NCBI RefSeq assembly: GCF_002150685.1
Contig: NZ_MSSW01000002.1
Location: forward strand, 174,342-238,341
From: Algoriphagus antarcticus
GTDB lineage: Bacteria; Bacteroidota; Bacteroidia; Cytophagales; Cyclobacteriaceae
Length of the DNA: 64,000 nt
Reading direction: 5' to 3'
Shown piece after piece: positions 32,201 through 40,717 of the stretch. A program made the translations under genes and the position numbers. The notes beneath the pieces were generated by a model that saw only the letters and a program-made list of their open reading frames with translations, was not told the origin of the DNA and did not search any database. Position 1 is the stretch's first letter; each line of letters opens with the position of its first letter.

Positions 32201-34838
32201 TAGTTCTATACCAGAACCTAGTCTCGCTGCACCTGCAAGACTTTGTCTTGATCCTGCACTTGGCGCTGGGGCACTTCTCGAAGGAGGAGGAGAGCCAGAT
32301 ATTGACAGTTATTTCTGGACTATTACCAATAATGATGATGGCACTATCATCAGAAGTGATTACGGCGGACCTGGGGATGAATTCCAGAATTTGGATCAGA
32401 TTTTTAATAATGTGGGCACTTACACAGTGGAACTTAGAGTGGATAGATGCGGTGACCCTGAGTATTTCCGCGCTAGTACAGAGATCTTGGTGGAAGCACC
32501 ACCTGAATTGACTTTGGCAGATGACGCTACACTATGTGCCGGCAATCCAGTCACGCTTACGGCGATTGATGGGTACGATCCTGCTGAAGGTTTGTATGAT
32601 TTCGAATGGACAAATGCTGCAGGTCAAGTCTTTGGTGATGAAAATTCTAACGAAATAACCGTTGATGAAGAAAGCATCTATACGGTAAATGTAACTTACA
32701 GACTTCCAGATGGACTGTCTGATGACGAGGCGTTACTTTATGAAACCTGTCCGGCAACTGCAGAAATCTTCGTAGGACCAGCTTTCGAATTTGATCTTGA
32801 TCAGACAGCCACAGAAGTATGTTACGAGGAAACCTCGGTTACTTTTGCGCCAAATACACCAATAGCAGGAGAATGGTTCTATGAGCTAAATGGAGATCCA
32901 GCTAGAGTTGCCCTGGGAGAATTCTTTGAACTGGAACTTTTCATAAACACATTACCAGGCCCAGGGGATTACGAGATAATTTTTGTGACACAAGACCCAA
33001 TTTTGGAAGGATGTGTCGTAGAGAAAAAATTGAGTTTGTTGGTGAATGAATTACCGCTTTTCACAGCACTTCAAACCACCCCAGCTACGGATTGCAACAC
33101 GCCTGATGGATCATTTGAAATCACGATGCAAGCAGATGCCCAGACTGTGACAGTATCCGAAACAGGAGATTCATTTAGCAATGTGACTGCTGGAGACATT
33201 CTACCCGTTCAAAACATACTTCCAGGAGTGTACACCATAGAAGCAGAAAACAGTACAGGATGTTTTTACATAGGAACAGTGACCGTAGAGAATAGTAATC
33301 CTCCAGCTGGATTTGAATACACAGTTATTCCTACAGACGAAGTGTGCGACACTTCAGGAGTTCAAAATGGATTACTGACTATCAACTTTACCAATTCTCC
33401 TCAGTCCGGCTCTTATACCGTGACCAGACAGGGTGACGGTCAAACTTTCCAAGGTTCTTTCACTAATACCAACCAGTTTGACATAGCAGTTCCTTATGGT
33501 GATTATGCCATTGAGATTGAAGATCCGAGTGGATGTGCCATTCCAGATCCTACTATATATACTATTGCACAGAAATTTGAAGTGCTTTTTTCAGTCCCAT
33601 CAGATTTAACTGCTTGTGAAAGCTTCACCTTCACCCCTACATCTCCTGATACATTGAGCTACACAGTGACTAACTCCTCAGGAACGGTCATTTTCCCTTC
33701 TACAAATGGAGAGTTCACTATCACTCAATCCGACACATACACTGTCAGAGGAGAAGATCCAACTGGAGTAAATTGCCCAAGAGAAGAAACAATTGTCGCA
33801 AACATCACTCAACCAATTGATTTCGAAATTTCTCCGCCAATCGTGGACTGTCAGGTTGGAGTTCAATACGAAGCCATTTTGAACAATGCTGATCCCGCTG
33901 ATGTGATTTTCCTTTGGAAAGATGCTGCGGGGGTAATCGTGGGAAGAAGACAAACTTTTGTCCCAAGCAGCTCTGGAGACTATACTTTGGAAGTTCAGCC
34001 TGTAGCCGGGGGATTATGCTCCACCCCTTCGATTCCATTTACCGCAGAAGTCATTTCTCAAGGAGTAGATGTGAGCCTAGACATCGTGGCATTCTGTGTA
34101 GAACAGACGAGCACGACCATCACAGTACTGGCAGATATGGAGAATGTGGTAGATTACGAGTGGTATTCAGTAGTGGGTGGAACCCGAACCAGAATCCCAG
34201 CATTTAATGGCTTACCTATTATCGAAGTATCCCAAGAAGGCACTTACGAAGTATTGCTCAGAAGTAGCGTAGGATGTGAGCTTGGCCGTGCAAATGGTGT
34301 GGTTTCCAAATCGACCATCATTCCTCCAGTAGTTCCTGCTGGATTTACAATCTGCGCTATAGAAGGAGTCACGCAGTCTATTAACCCTGGGAATTATGAC
34401 AATTATTCTTGGAAGTTAAATGGTGTGGAGGTTTCGCAAGATCCCATATTTACTCCGGCTGAAGGAGGCGTTTACGAACTTACTGTCTCGGATAATTTTG
34501 GTTGTGAATACCTTACGAGCATAGATGTGGTGGAGGATTGCTCCTTGAAAATAGTGTTCCCAAATGGAGTGATTTTGAATGATCCCAATATGAACTTCAT
34601 CCTGTATGCAAATGAATACATCGACGATGTGGAAGTCTATATTTACAATCGATGGGGAGAATTGATCTTCTATTGCGAGCACGAAAACATTGAACCGGGA
34701 CAACCATTTTGTCCTTGGGATGGGAGATATCGTGGAGAATTTGTTATTAACGGAACATATGCCGTAGTAGTGAAGTTTACCAGTGAAGATCAGAACAAAA
34801 CCAAAAAATTAACCAAAGCGATTACAGTAATTCAATAG
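29280..34838 (+). CDS. Giant surface protein with T9SS type B (CHU_C) C-terminal domain
   Basis: The 1852-residue exported protein has a signal segment at about residues 10-32. Two related propeller-like halves begin with NEWIFGNCASG (about 36) and NNIWYFGDGAGLDF (about 597), separated by a PKD-like part and a Gly-rich linker at about 519-542. Several Ig/PKD-like modules follow, each with a conserved Cys pair (for example CYEETSVTFAPNTPIAGEW and CESFTFTPTSPD). The end (VYIYNRWGELIFYCEH...PWDGRYRGEFVINGTYAVVVKF) is a gliding-motility-associated CHU_C domain of the type B sorting class. It should be exported through T9SS with the help of the divergent PorP/SprF protein and displayed on the surface, perhaps as an adhesin. 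The role is inferred from the domains only. Confidence 0.9.
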   Translation: MKSSPNSIRLSYIFTIALLFTTFVFNAFVYSQGFNDNEWIFGNCASGESSYLSFGKGGTPNVQTLPSNVLLGKNNSALVIDPITGQPFFQTNGELVYDFSQNPIQGVGSGLNGNINGVQQVATGFLEYDPNGNKLFYIFYLSLGGELQYAVVDMNAPGQASGNERPLGEITSKDNPIGNGSGALIVVKSPASPSYLISFDNGNLISRSLDSGEGNFSNTDTQAISSTPKKIIFNEETNQLIIVPDSDLEPILVLDFDTSGGTFGAPAPIAQSSGSGEYGGAEFSPDGNYIFYSAGDSLLRVPIADLSSTPEVMPIVGPGTSPVDIFAIYDIKVGPDGSLYYLYEEVDGGPQLIGKVTNPNEADLTLIEIEEDPFAGTDFCGTVFPSFAPNADIAPTVDFTWAPDMPCANNPVQLTSQLTPENYRPVSFEWAFDPPLLDSAGNELPADYSQEHFLIPADAAQETSVNVTLTVTFADITTQVVNNTIPLTENNLTANFSPQDTTLCETCIDIGPLLTAQSGEEDGGGGGGQGGGGAGGGQGGEDNYEYFWSNYREEGWGTRKDNEVCKPGLYWALVREPGSSCYAYAEIRVKMWDVEDQTNNIWYFGDGAGLDFNPDPDNPDGPTPRPISSPHPQNIPAGTTTISSQDGQVLFFTDGQSVWDLNGDLMQNGDNIGGDNSSSQGVIAVPVPGEETLFYLFTSQVSANGNNVSKYSLVDIKSENPTGVGNVVTKDNFLFSPSTEHTAALDAGDTTWVMYHELGNNTFRAYPVSANGIGQPVLSSVGSNHGFNSGVGAMKFNSDGDKLAVTITEGGCNKVEIFDFDSDTGEMTEYARIDLGCDGEVYGLEFSEDGERVLVSYRNGGPGIEEYIIKATDTDDPDAAVCPTCFDGAGTRAEIEACIVSTKNLLSDTAGKDLGALQIGPNGQIYVAVVGDNRIGQINVGSGCNSESTFTQDGVDAMPGTSNLGLPSFVQNSGSSIPEPSLAAPARLCLDPALGAGALLEGGGEPDIDSYFWTITNNDDGTIIRSDYGGPGDEFQNLDQIFNNVGTYTVELRVDRCGDPEYFRASTEILVEAPPELTLADDATLCAGNPVTLTAIDGYDPAEGLYDFEWTNAAGQVFGDENSNEITVDEESIYTVNVTYRLPDGLSDDEALLYETCPATAEIFVGPAFEFDLDQTATEVCYEETSVTFAPNTPIAGEWFYELNGDPARVALGEFFELELFINTLPGPGDYEIIFVTQDPILEGCVVEKKLSLLVNELPLFTALQTTPATDCNTPDGSFEITMQADAQTVTVSETGDSFSNVTAGDILPVQNILPGVYTIEAENSTGCFYIGTVTVENSNPPAGFEYTVIPTDEVCDTSGVQNGLLTINFTNSPQSGSYTVTRQGDGQTFQGSFTNTNQFDIAVPYGDYAIEIEDPSGCAIPDPTIYTIAQKFEVLFSVPSDLTACESFTFTPTSPDTLSYTVTNSSGTVIFPSTNGEFTITQSDTYTVRGEDPTGVNCPREETIVANITQPIDFEISPPIVDCQVGVQYEAILNNADPADVIFLWKDAAGVIVGRRQTFVPSSSGDYTLEVQPVAGGLCSTPSIPFTAEVISQGVDVSLDIVAFCVEQTSTTITVLADMENVVDYEWYSVVGGTRTRIPAFNGLPIIEVSQEGTYEVLLRSSVGCELGRANGVVSKSTIIPPVVPAGFTICAIEGVTQSINPGNYDNYSWKLNGVEVSQDPIFTPAEGGVYELTVSDNFGCEYLTSIDVVEDCSLKIVFPNGVILNDPNMNFILYANEYIDDVEVYIYNRWGELIFYCEHENIEPGQPFCPWDGRYRGEFVINGTYAVVVKFTSEDQNKTKKLTKAITVIQ

Positions 34839-34839
34839 C

Positions 34840-35592
34840 ATGCTTATCCTCATCTCACCAGCAAAAACGCTGGACTATAGCACCCCAACTTACCAAGAGT
34901 TCACCCTACCTGATTTCCAAGCTGACACTCGCTCCCTAGTGAGAATTATGAAAAAGAAATCAGCCAAAGAAATAGGCGAGATGATGCATATTTCAGATAA
35001 TTTGGCTGTGTTGAATGAGGAGCGTTTTAAGACTTTTAAGAAAGATTTCACTAGGGAAAATTCAAAGCAGGCAATCTTGGCCTTCAAAGGCGATGTATAT
35101 ATCAAAATCAATGTGGATGAGTATTCAAAGGAAGATTTTGATTTCGCTCAGGACCATCTTAGAATTCTTTCCGGTTTATATGGTTTGCTAAAACCTTTAG
35201 ATTTGATCCAACCTTATCGCCTAGAAATGGGGATTGGACTGGATAATAAAAAAGGTAAAAATCTATATGAATTTTGGGACAAGAAAATCACAAAAGCCAT
35301 TAATGAGGCAGCAAATGGTCAGGCAATAATAAATCTTGCCTCCCAGGAATACTTCAAGGCAGTTAATTTACAGACTTTAAAAAGCCCACTCATCAACATA
35401 GACTTCAAAGAATACAAGGATGACAGCTATAAAATCATCGGGTTCTTTGCCAAGCAAGCAAGAGGATTGATGAGTAATTTTGCTATCAAAAATAGAATCA
35501 CTGATCCCGAAGAATTAAAGACTTTCAATGACGGTGGGTATGAGTATTCTGAGACAATGAGTACTACTAGTGAGTGGGTTTTTGTGAGGTGA
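34840..35592 (+). CDS. yaaA: YaaA-family peroxide stress protein
   Basis: The 250-residue cytosolic protein has the full DUF328 pattern: MLILISPAKTLDY at the start, AILAFKGDVY, LRILSGLYGLLKPLDLIQPYRLEMG, NLASQEYFKAV, and a C-terminal FAKQARGLMSNFAIKNR. In E. coli YaaA binds DNA and limits iron-driven damage during hydrogen peroxide stress. It starts one base after the giant surface-protein gene and so is probably on its mRNA, although the two functions have no obvious connection. Confidence 0.92.
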   Translation: MLILISPAKTLDYSTPTYQEFTLPDFQADTRSLVRIMKKKSAKEIGEMMHISDNLAVLNEERFKTFKKDFTRENSKQAILAFKGDVYIKINVDEYSKEDFDFAQDHLRILSGLYGLLKPLDLIQPYRLEMGIGLDNKKGKNLYEFWDKKITKAINEAANGQAIINLASQEYFKAVNLQTLKSPLINIDFKEYKDDSYKIIGFFAKQARGLMSNFAIKNRITDPEELKTFNDGGYEYSETMSTTSEWVFVR

Positions 35593-36442
35593 TTTCCTCT
35601 CAAACTACTTTATATTTGACCCTTTCTTTATGGCTAAAGTTTTTTTTGAATTTATAAACTTACCTAAGAGCTATAACTATTGATTTTAAACTAACCAAGT
35701 TGCCCAGCTCATTCCAAAGGTATAGCGTTCACTATAGTTTCACTTTTGGCATTTGAGTAATAATACTACTCTGAAGCATTAACTATAAAAGAAGAAGGTG
35801 ATTAGAGTACGCAGGTGCACTACTGGATTAAGATGATATATGTGCATTTTAGAAAAATTGTGATAAGCACCACCGATCCCATCGTCTTTGATCCTGCTCT
35901 ATAAAGGTCAGACCGCGTAAATGGAAATATGGTTTTTGATGATAAAATTTATGATGACGGGGCCAGATCAAGTAAATTATTCCTGGAAGAATGCCGCTGA
36001 TGGCATACTTAGCACTGGTAAGAAAATATTCCTCTCTACTCATTAAAAGACACTTTTGCGCAGGAGGTTAAACCTAAAAACCTTGAAGATTATTTCCCCC
36101 AAAGCAATTTGTATTAAACACATCATTTGCAATGCGGATCTATTTAAAATTTGTTTATCCACAATTGCACAAGCAACCAAATTGAATTTTCCACACCTCG
36201 ACTTCGCTCTCCTTACACAACACTACCCCGGCGGCCGAGCGAAGTCGAGGCCAGTTGGTATAGCAATCATAACTGACAATAAAGCGGATAATCATAATTT
36301 AAAAGCTTGAAAAGAACATTTCAAAATCCGAATTTGGCTCTTTACTAAAAAAAGAAAACTTCCAGTTGCAGAAGTTTGAATTGAATTGGAATATTTTTCC
36401 ATTCAAACGGCTCAACACTAATTCATTGACGACAGGTATTGC
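35593..36442. other. Long intergenic region between yaaA and the second surface-protein gene
   Basis: This is about 850 bases with no convincing gene. A 64-codon frame on the minus strand (35849-36043) has no recognisable family. The region holds a perfect 14-base inverted repeat at 36196-36250, listed separately, and a promoter element just past its right end. The base composition is AT-rich apart from the GC-rich repeat loop. Confidence 0.45.
36196..36250. repeat. Perfect 14-base inverted repeat with GC-rich loop
   Basis: The left arm CCTCGACTTCGCTC (36196-36209) and the right arm GAGCGAAGTCGAGG (36237-36250) are exact reverse complements around a 27-base loop that contains CCCCGGCGGCC. 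The GC content stands out from the surroundings. Similar arms are common as dispersed palindromic repeats in Bacteroidota intergenic DNA. Confidence 0.7.
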
Positions 36443-36450
36443 TATCTTTG
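36443..36450 (+). promoter_or_regulatory. -7 promoter element of the second surface-protein gene
   Basis: TATCTTTG fits TAnnTTTG and lies 22 bases before a TTG codon at 36473. A TTG trimer at 36426-36428 is the nearest -33-like box but at a short spacing. The position supports use of the TTG start. Confidence 0.45.
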
Positions 36451-36472
36451 CGAGGAACCAACTTTGATTTAA

Positions 36473-39184
36473 TTGAAACCTCACTATCAATATATTATAA
36501 GGATAATTTTGGTTTGGACTATCCTTATTTTGAATCTGCTGTTTACGCTGGGTGGAGAAGTAAAAGGAAAAAGCGAAAACGAAACTACCTATTCAATAAT
36601 GGCAGCCTTGGGAATCATAGGGGATGCCAATTTATGCATGGTTAATGGTTTTGTAATTGGTACCTATAGCGCAGGAGGAACCTCCGAAGATGTTTACGAG
36701 TGGAAAATCACAAATTCACAAGGGCAGGAAATATTAAATAGAAGTGGTGGGGAGCAATATGAAACCATTCAGTTTTTATTCAATGAGATGGGTGATTACA
36801 CTATCTCTTTAAAAATAAGAAGGGGTACTAACGCTAACTTTTACCAAGAAAATTTAGCTGTTAAAATACAAAGTGGACCTACCCTGATTTTGAAACCAGA
36901 TTACTTACTTTGTGGAGATGCACCCGTCCTACTATATGCCTTGGACCCTGCATCACCTAGCTTTTCAGATTTCTCTATTATTTGGAAAGACATTAGCGGA
37001 AATGTACTTGGGACTGAAAATGAATTACTTACTAATTCTGCGGGCTATTACTTCGTGGAATTGTTCATTACAAATCCTGATAGCACACAGGCATGCACGG
37101 TCATTGGGACTACTTTTGTAGGGCCGCCGGTCGATTTTCAAATTAATAAAAGTGCTGAAAAGATCTGTGAAGGAAATAGCATAATATTCGCACCAGACAC
37201 CCCAATAAGCGGAGAGTGGTTTATTCAAAAAAGTACAGCCGCAACTAGATCCAGCTTGGGAAAGGCATTTGAGATTGAATTAAATTCTAATGAACTAGAT
37301 GGCCCTGGTTTATATGAGGTTTTTTTTAGCGTTGACTATGCCGACTATCCAAATTGCGCATCAGAAAGAAAAACTTCATTCGAACTTTTGGCTTTTCAAC
37401 AAGTTGACACACAAGTTTTAGTCTTGCCAGACGACTGTGATTCTGAAAATGGTAGTTTTCAGATAACCAGCAACTCTAATCTAACTTCAATAGAAATTCC
37501 TGAACTTGGTATTTCTGAAAGCCCTGTTTTAGCAGGAGAAGTATTTACTTACTCAAATCTAAAAGCAAAGATCTATTCAATCATTGCTACCCAAAACGGG
37601 TGTAAAGTCACCAAATTTGTACAACTGCAAGCTAAGAACCCTCCTGTATCACCGATCCCAACACTAACAAATTATCCAGAAACTTGCTCTTCGGATGCCG
37701 TGAGTAAAGGAAAAATTGAAGTTGATTTTGGTCAACCGATAGTAAATGGAGAATATCGCTTATTTTCTGTTACAAGGGGAGCTATTACAAATTCAGGTAC
37801 TTTTCCACCGAGTGGATCATTAGAGCTAGACCTTTCATCAGACAACTACCTTCTTGAGTTAGTGATTGACGGATGTACTTATCCTATCGAATCTTTCAAC
37901 ATTGCCAAACAGCTACAAGTACAATTCAGCATTCCAACTAATTTTCAAATCTGCGAAAGTTTCGATTTTATTCCGGAAACAACCGACGATTTACTTTTTA
38001 CATTAACTTATCCAGACGGAAGTATACAAGCATTAGGTTCTGGCGATGCGTTTGTACTTAACGCGGGAGGTAATTATTTGCTTAAAGCCGAAGCAAATGA
38101 TCCATTATCTCCCTTGTGTCCTCAAGTAAAGACTTTCAATGTAACACTATCCAAAACCATCTCCTTCAAGCCTACTAAAGTAGAAGCCGGATGCGTCGCT
38201 CCAATTAGATATATTCCAAATATAGAAGGAATTACACCTAACGAAACGACGATTAGATGGCTTAATTCGGCGGGTGAAGTTGTAGGTCGTGGTCTTGAAT
38301 TTTACCCCATGTCAGTAGGCTTTTATTCCTTGATTGTTCAACCTAGAGCTAGTGGATTTTGTGATATTACCCCTGTCGAATTTGAAGTAGTGGTTCCAGT
38401 AACTTCAGTTCCAATGGAACTTGAAGCTACTAAAATTTGCCCTGAACCGGCAAAAGCAATTATTATATTGACTACAGATGAAGAGGAGGTTTTGACTACG
38501 GAATGGAATTTTTACGATTTGAATGATCAACGCATAGAGCTTTCTGAATTCAACAATCTTACGGAGGTAGAAGTGAATCAGGCTGGAACTTATGAAGCTG
38601 TTGCTTTTAATAAATTTGGTTGTGAGATAGGAAGAAATTTAATTTCGGTGGAGGAAAGTAATTCCGTAACTCCTGATCTGAATAAAAGCTACCCTATATG
38701 CTCAAAGAAAAATTCAATTCCACCAATCGATCCAGGAGAATATGAGAAATATGAATGGTTTTTTGAAGAGGAGTTAATATATACCCAGCGAATTTATAGC
38801 CCTGATCAGGTTGGAGACTACAAATTAGTAGTTACCACAGTAGATGGTTGTGAATTTGAAGAGACTTTCATAACCGATGATGTCTGTGACTACCAGGTAG
38901 TTTATCCGAATGCAATGATCTTAGGTGATCCTGAGAGGAATTTTGGAGTAGTAATGAATGAAGACATTACCGAAGCAGAACTTTATATTTCAAATCGTCA
39001 AGGCGAGTTGATCCACCACGCTTCCATTATTGATATTCCATTGGAAGTACCGGTTCTCACCTGGGATGGAAAAGCCCATGGAAAATACGTGCCAACTGGG
39101 ACATACGTGGTCGTAATTGTACTTCGAAATCCACTATTTGGTGTCGAAGAAAAGGAGATTGTATCTCTGCTCGTATTGGATTAA
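36473..39184 (+). CDS. Shorter paralogue of the giant surface protein, with a diverged CHU_C-like end
   Basis: The 903-residue protein apparently starts at TTG (36473-36475), since the signal segment IIRIILVWTILILNLLFTLGG comes before the first usable ATG. The modules match the C-terminal half of the protein at 29280-34838 in order: CEGNSIIFAPDTPISGEW versus CYEETSVTFAPNTPIAGEW; CESFDFIPETTDD versus CESFTFTPTSPDT; WLNSAGEVVGRGLEFYP versus WKDAAGVIVGRRQTFVP. The C-terminus (ELYISNRQGELIHH...LTWDGKAHGKYVPTGTYVVVIVL) is a recognisable but diverged type B sorting domain. The two propeller-like halves and the Gly-rich linker are missing. It probably is also a T9SS surface protein that arose by duplication. 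Confidence 0.8.
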   Translation: MKPHYQYIIRIILVWTILILNLLFTLGGEVKGKSENETTYSIMAALGIIGDANLCMVNGFVIGTYSAGGTSEDVYEWKITNSQGQEILNRSGGEQYETIQFLFNEMGDYTISLKIRRGTNANFYQENLAVKIQSGPTLILKPDYLLCGDAPVLLYALDPASPSFSDFSIIWKDISGNVLGTENELLTNSAGYYFVELFITNPDSTQACTVIGTTFVGPPVDFQINKSAEKICEGNSIIFAPDTPISGEWFIQKSTAATRSSLGKAFEIELNSNELDGPGLYEVFFSVDYADYPNCASERKTSFELLAFQQVDTQVLVLPDDCDSENGSFQITSNSNLTSIEIPELGISESPVLAGEVFTYSNLKAKIYSIIATQNGCKVTKFVQLQAKNPPVSPIPTLTNYPETCSSDAVSKGKIEVDFGQPIVNGEYRLFSVTRGAITNSGTFPPSGSLELDLSSDNYLLELVIDGCTYPIESFNIAKQLQVQFSIPTNFQICESFDFIPETTDDLLFTLTYPDGSIQALGSGDAFVLNAGGNYLLKAEANDPLSPLCPQVKTFNVTLSKTISFKPTKVEAGCVAPIRYIPNIEGITPNETTIRWLNSAGEVVGRGLEFYPMSVGFYSLIVQPRASGFCDITPVEFEVVVPVTSVPMELEATKICPEPAKAIIILTTDEEEVLTTEWNFYDLNDQRIELSEFNNLTEVEVNQAGTYEAVAFNKFGCEIGRNLISVEESNSVTPDLNKSYPICSKKNSIPPIDPGEYEKYEWFFEEELIYTQRIYSPDQVGDYKLVVTTVDGCEFEETFITDDVCDYQVVYPNAMILGDPERNFGVVMNEDITEAELYISNRQGELIHHASIIDIPLEVPVLTWDGKAHGKYVPTGTYVVVIVLRNPLFGVEEKEIVSLLVLD

Positions 39185-39298
39185 TGCCATAATTCAGAAG
39201 AATATTTTTTATTAACGGGAAAGTCGAATGCAATAATTTTCCTACTTTTCAACTTTTACAATCGATCGTTCACAACCCAAAATTCAAAAACCTATCTT

Positions 39299-40540
39299 AT
39301 GACCCAAACCATCAACAAAAGTGCACTGTTCAACGCTAGTTGTTTTGCGCTCATTACAACAGCATTTACCTTCTCTATTCGGGCAGGCATACTACCTCAG
39401 CTCGCAACAGAATTTGACTTAACGAATGAGCAGCTAGGCTTTATCAACTCCATGTGGTTTCTTGGATTCCCCATCTCAATGATCCTAGGAGGCCTTTTCT
39501 ATCACAAAGTTGGTCCCGCCAATATTATGCGGATTGCATTTGTGGCGCATACCTTGGGAATCCTAATGACCATTTATGCAGGCGGGTATACGACCTTGCT
39601 GATTTCTACTTTATTCATCGGGTTTGGAAATGGCTGTACGGAAGCGGCCTGTAATCCAATGATCGCCGATATGTATAACGGTGTGAAGATGAATAAAATG
39701 TTAAACAGATTTCACATGTGGTTTCCAGGTGGAATACTAGTTGGCTCACTTTTATCTAAGTTTATGACTGATGCAGGTGGAATTTTAGCCAATTGGGAGA
39801 CCCAAATGTGGATTTTGATGGTGCCTACAGTAATCTATGCCGTCCTGTTTTTTGGCAAAGCGTTTCCAAGACCAAAAATTGAAGGTGTCACATCAATCAC
39901 TGAGAATTTAAAAGCAATGGTCAGCCCAGTCTTCCTTTTCCTTTTTCTATGCATGTCTTTGACCGCTATTTCAGAATTTGGACCTAATCAGTGGGTGAAT
40001 GTAATATTGGTAAGTAGTGGTGCAGACCCTATGTTAATTTTAGCATTAACCTTTGGAGTGATGGCTGCAGGAAGATTCTTTGCCGGTCCAGTTGTCGCTA
40101 CTTTAGGCCAGACCGGTGTACTGCTGAGTGGAGCTATTTTAGCAGCTATAGGAATTTATATGTTTAGTGTTGTTACAGGTTCAACTGCTTATCTGGCAGC
40201 AATTATATTTGGTCTGGGTGTTTGTTATTTTTGGCCAGTAATGATTGGTGCCACTGCGCAAAGAGCCCCTCTGACCGGCGCATTAGGCATGTCGATTATA
40301 GGTGGTGTAGGGATGTTTGCCAACTCGATTTTCAACCCGATAACTGGAATCTGGATCGATAATGCTACAGCACAAAATGAAAGTGCCGGATTGACTGGTG
40401 CCGCCTTAGAGCTGGCCACAGGTCAGGACACACTGCAGAAAATGATGTATTTCCCCATCATCCTGATTGTCCTCTTTACGATCTTCTTCTTCTGGCAAAA
40501 GAATTCGAAATCTGTTGAGGCAGTACCCACCATGCATTAA
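39299..40540 (+). CDS. MFS transporter
   Basis: The 413-residue membrane protein has 12 predicted helices in two halves. Between helices 2 and 3 it has FYHKVGPANIMRIAF, a loose version of the MFS loop motif. FIGFGNGCTEAACNPMIADMY in the fourth helix region and HMWFPGGILVGSLLSKF resemble sugar or glucose/galactose-type MFS carriers of Bacteroidota (FucP-like). The substrate is not certain. The gene stands alone after the surface-protein gene and ends with a strong terminator. Confidence 0.85.
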   Translation: MTQTINKSALFNASCFALITTAFTFSIRAGILPQLATEFDLTNEQLGFINSMWFLGFPISMILGGLFYHKVGPANIMRIAFVAHTLGILMTIYAGGYTTLLISTLFIGFGNGCTEAACNPMIADMYNGVKMNKMLNRFHMWFPGGILVGSLLSKFMTDAGGILANWETQMWILMVPTVIYAVLFFGKAFPRPKIEGVTSITENLKAMVSPVFLFLFLCMSLTAISEFGPNQWVNVILVSSGADPMLILALTFGVMAAGRFFAGPVVATLGQTGVLLSGAILAAIGIYMFSVVTGSTAYLAAIIFGLGVCYFWPVMIGATAQRAPLTGALGMSIIGGVGMFANSIFNPITGIWIDNATAQNESAGLTGAALELATGQDTLQKMMYFPIILIVLFTIFFFWQKNSKSVEAVPTMH

Positions 40541-40550
40541 GCACAAATCT

Positions 40551-40579
40551 AAAAAGCAGCCATGAGGCTGCTTTTTTTT
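40551..40579. terminator. Bidirectional rho-independent terminator between the MFS gene and cysM
   Basis: AAAAAGCAGCC (40551-40561), ATGA loop, GGCTGCTTTTT (40566-40576). Eight T follow the stem on the plus strand and five on the minus strand. It can serve both the MFS gene (plus) and, at a distance of about 140 bases, the cysM transcript (minus). Confidence 0.85.
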
Positions 40580-40717
40580 ACTTTATGACAGGATAAAGAT
40601 TTGCTAAAATCACGTTCTGCATACGTTCTACTCCTAATTGAGAATAAATTTCTTCAATAGGACTTCACCAACTATTTTTTAGTACTACGGTTAAGGGAGT
40701 GCAGAAGCGTATCTAAA

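Noticed and set aside
31999..32511. Open frame of 170 codons in another frame of the giant surface-protein gene
   Set aside because: The main frame is continuous for 1852 codons with clear domains, and the alternative frame has the Ser/Leu-rich look of a shadow.
35849..36043. Minus-strand frame of 64 codons in the gap after yaaA
   Set aside because: No recognisable family, no promoter or ribosome-binding context, and many aromatic and basic residues as expected from AT-rich non-coding DNA. It could be a gene remnant, but the sequence alone does not support it.
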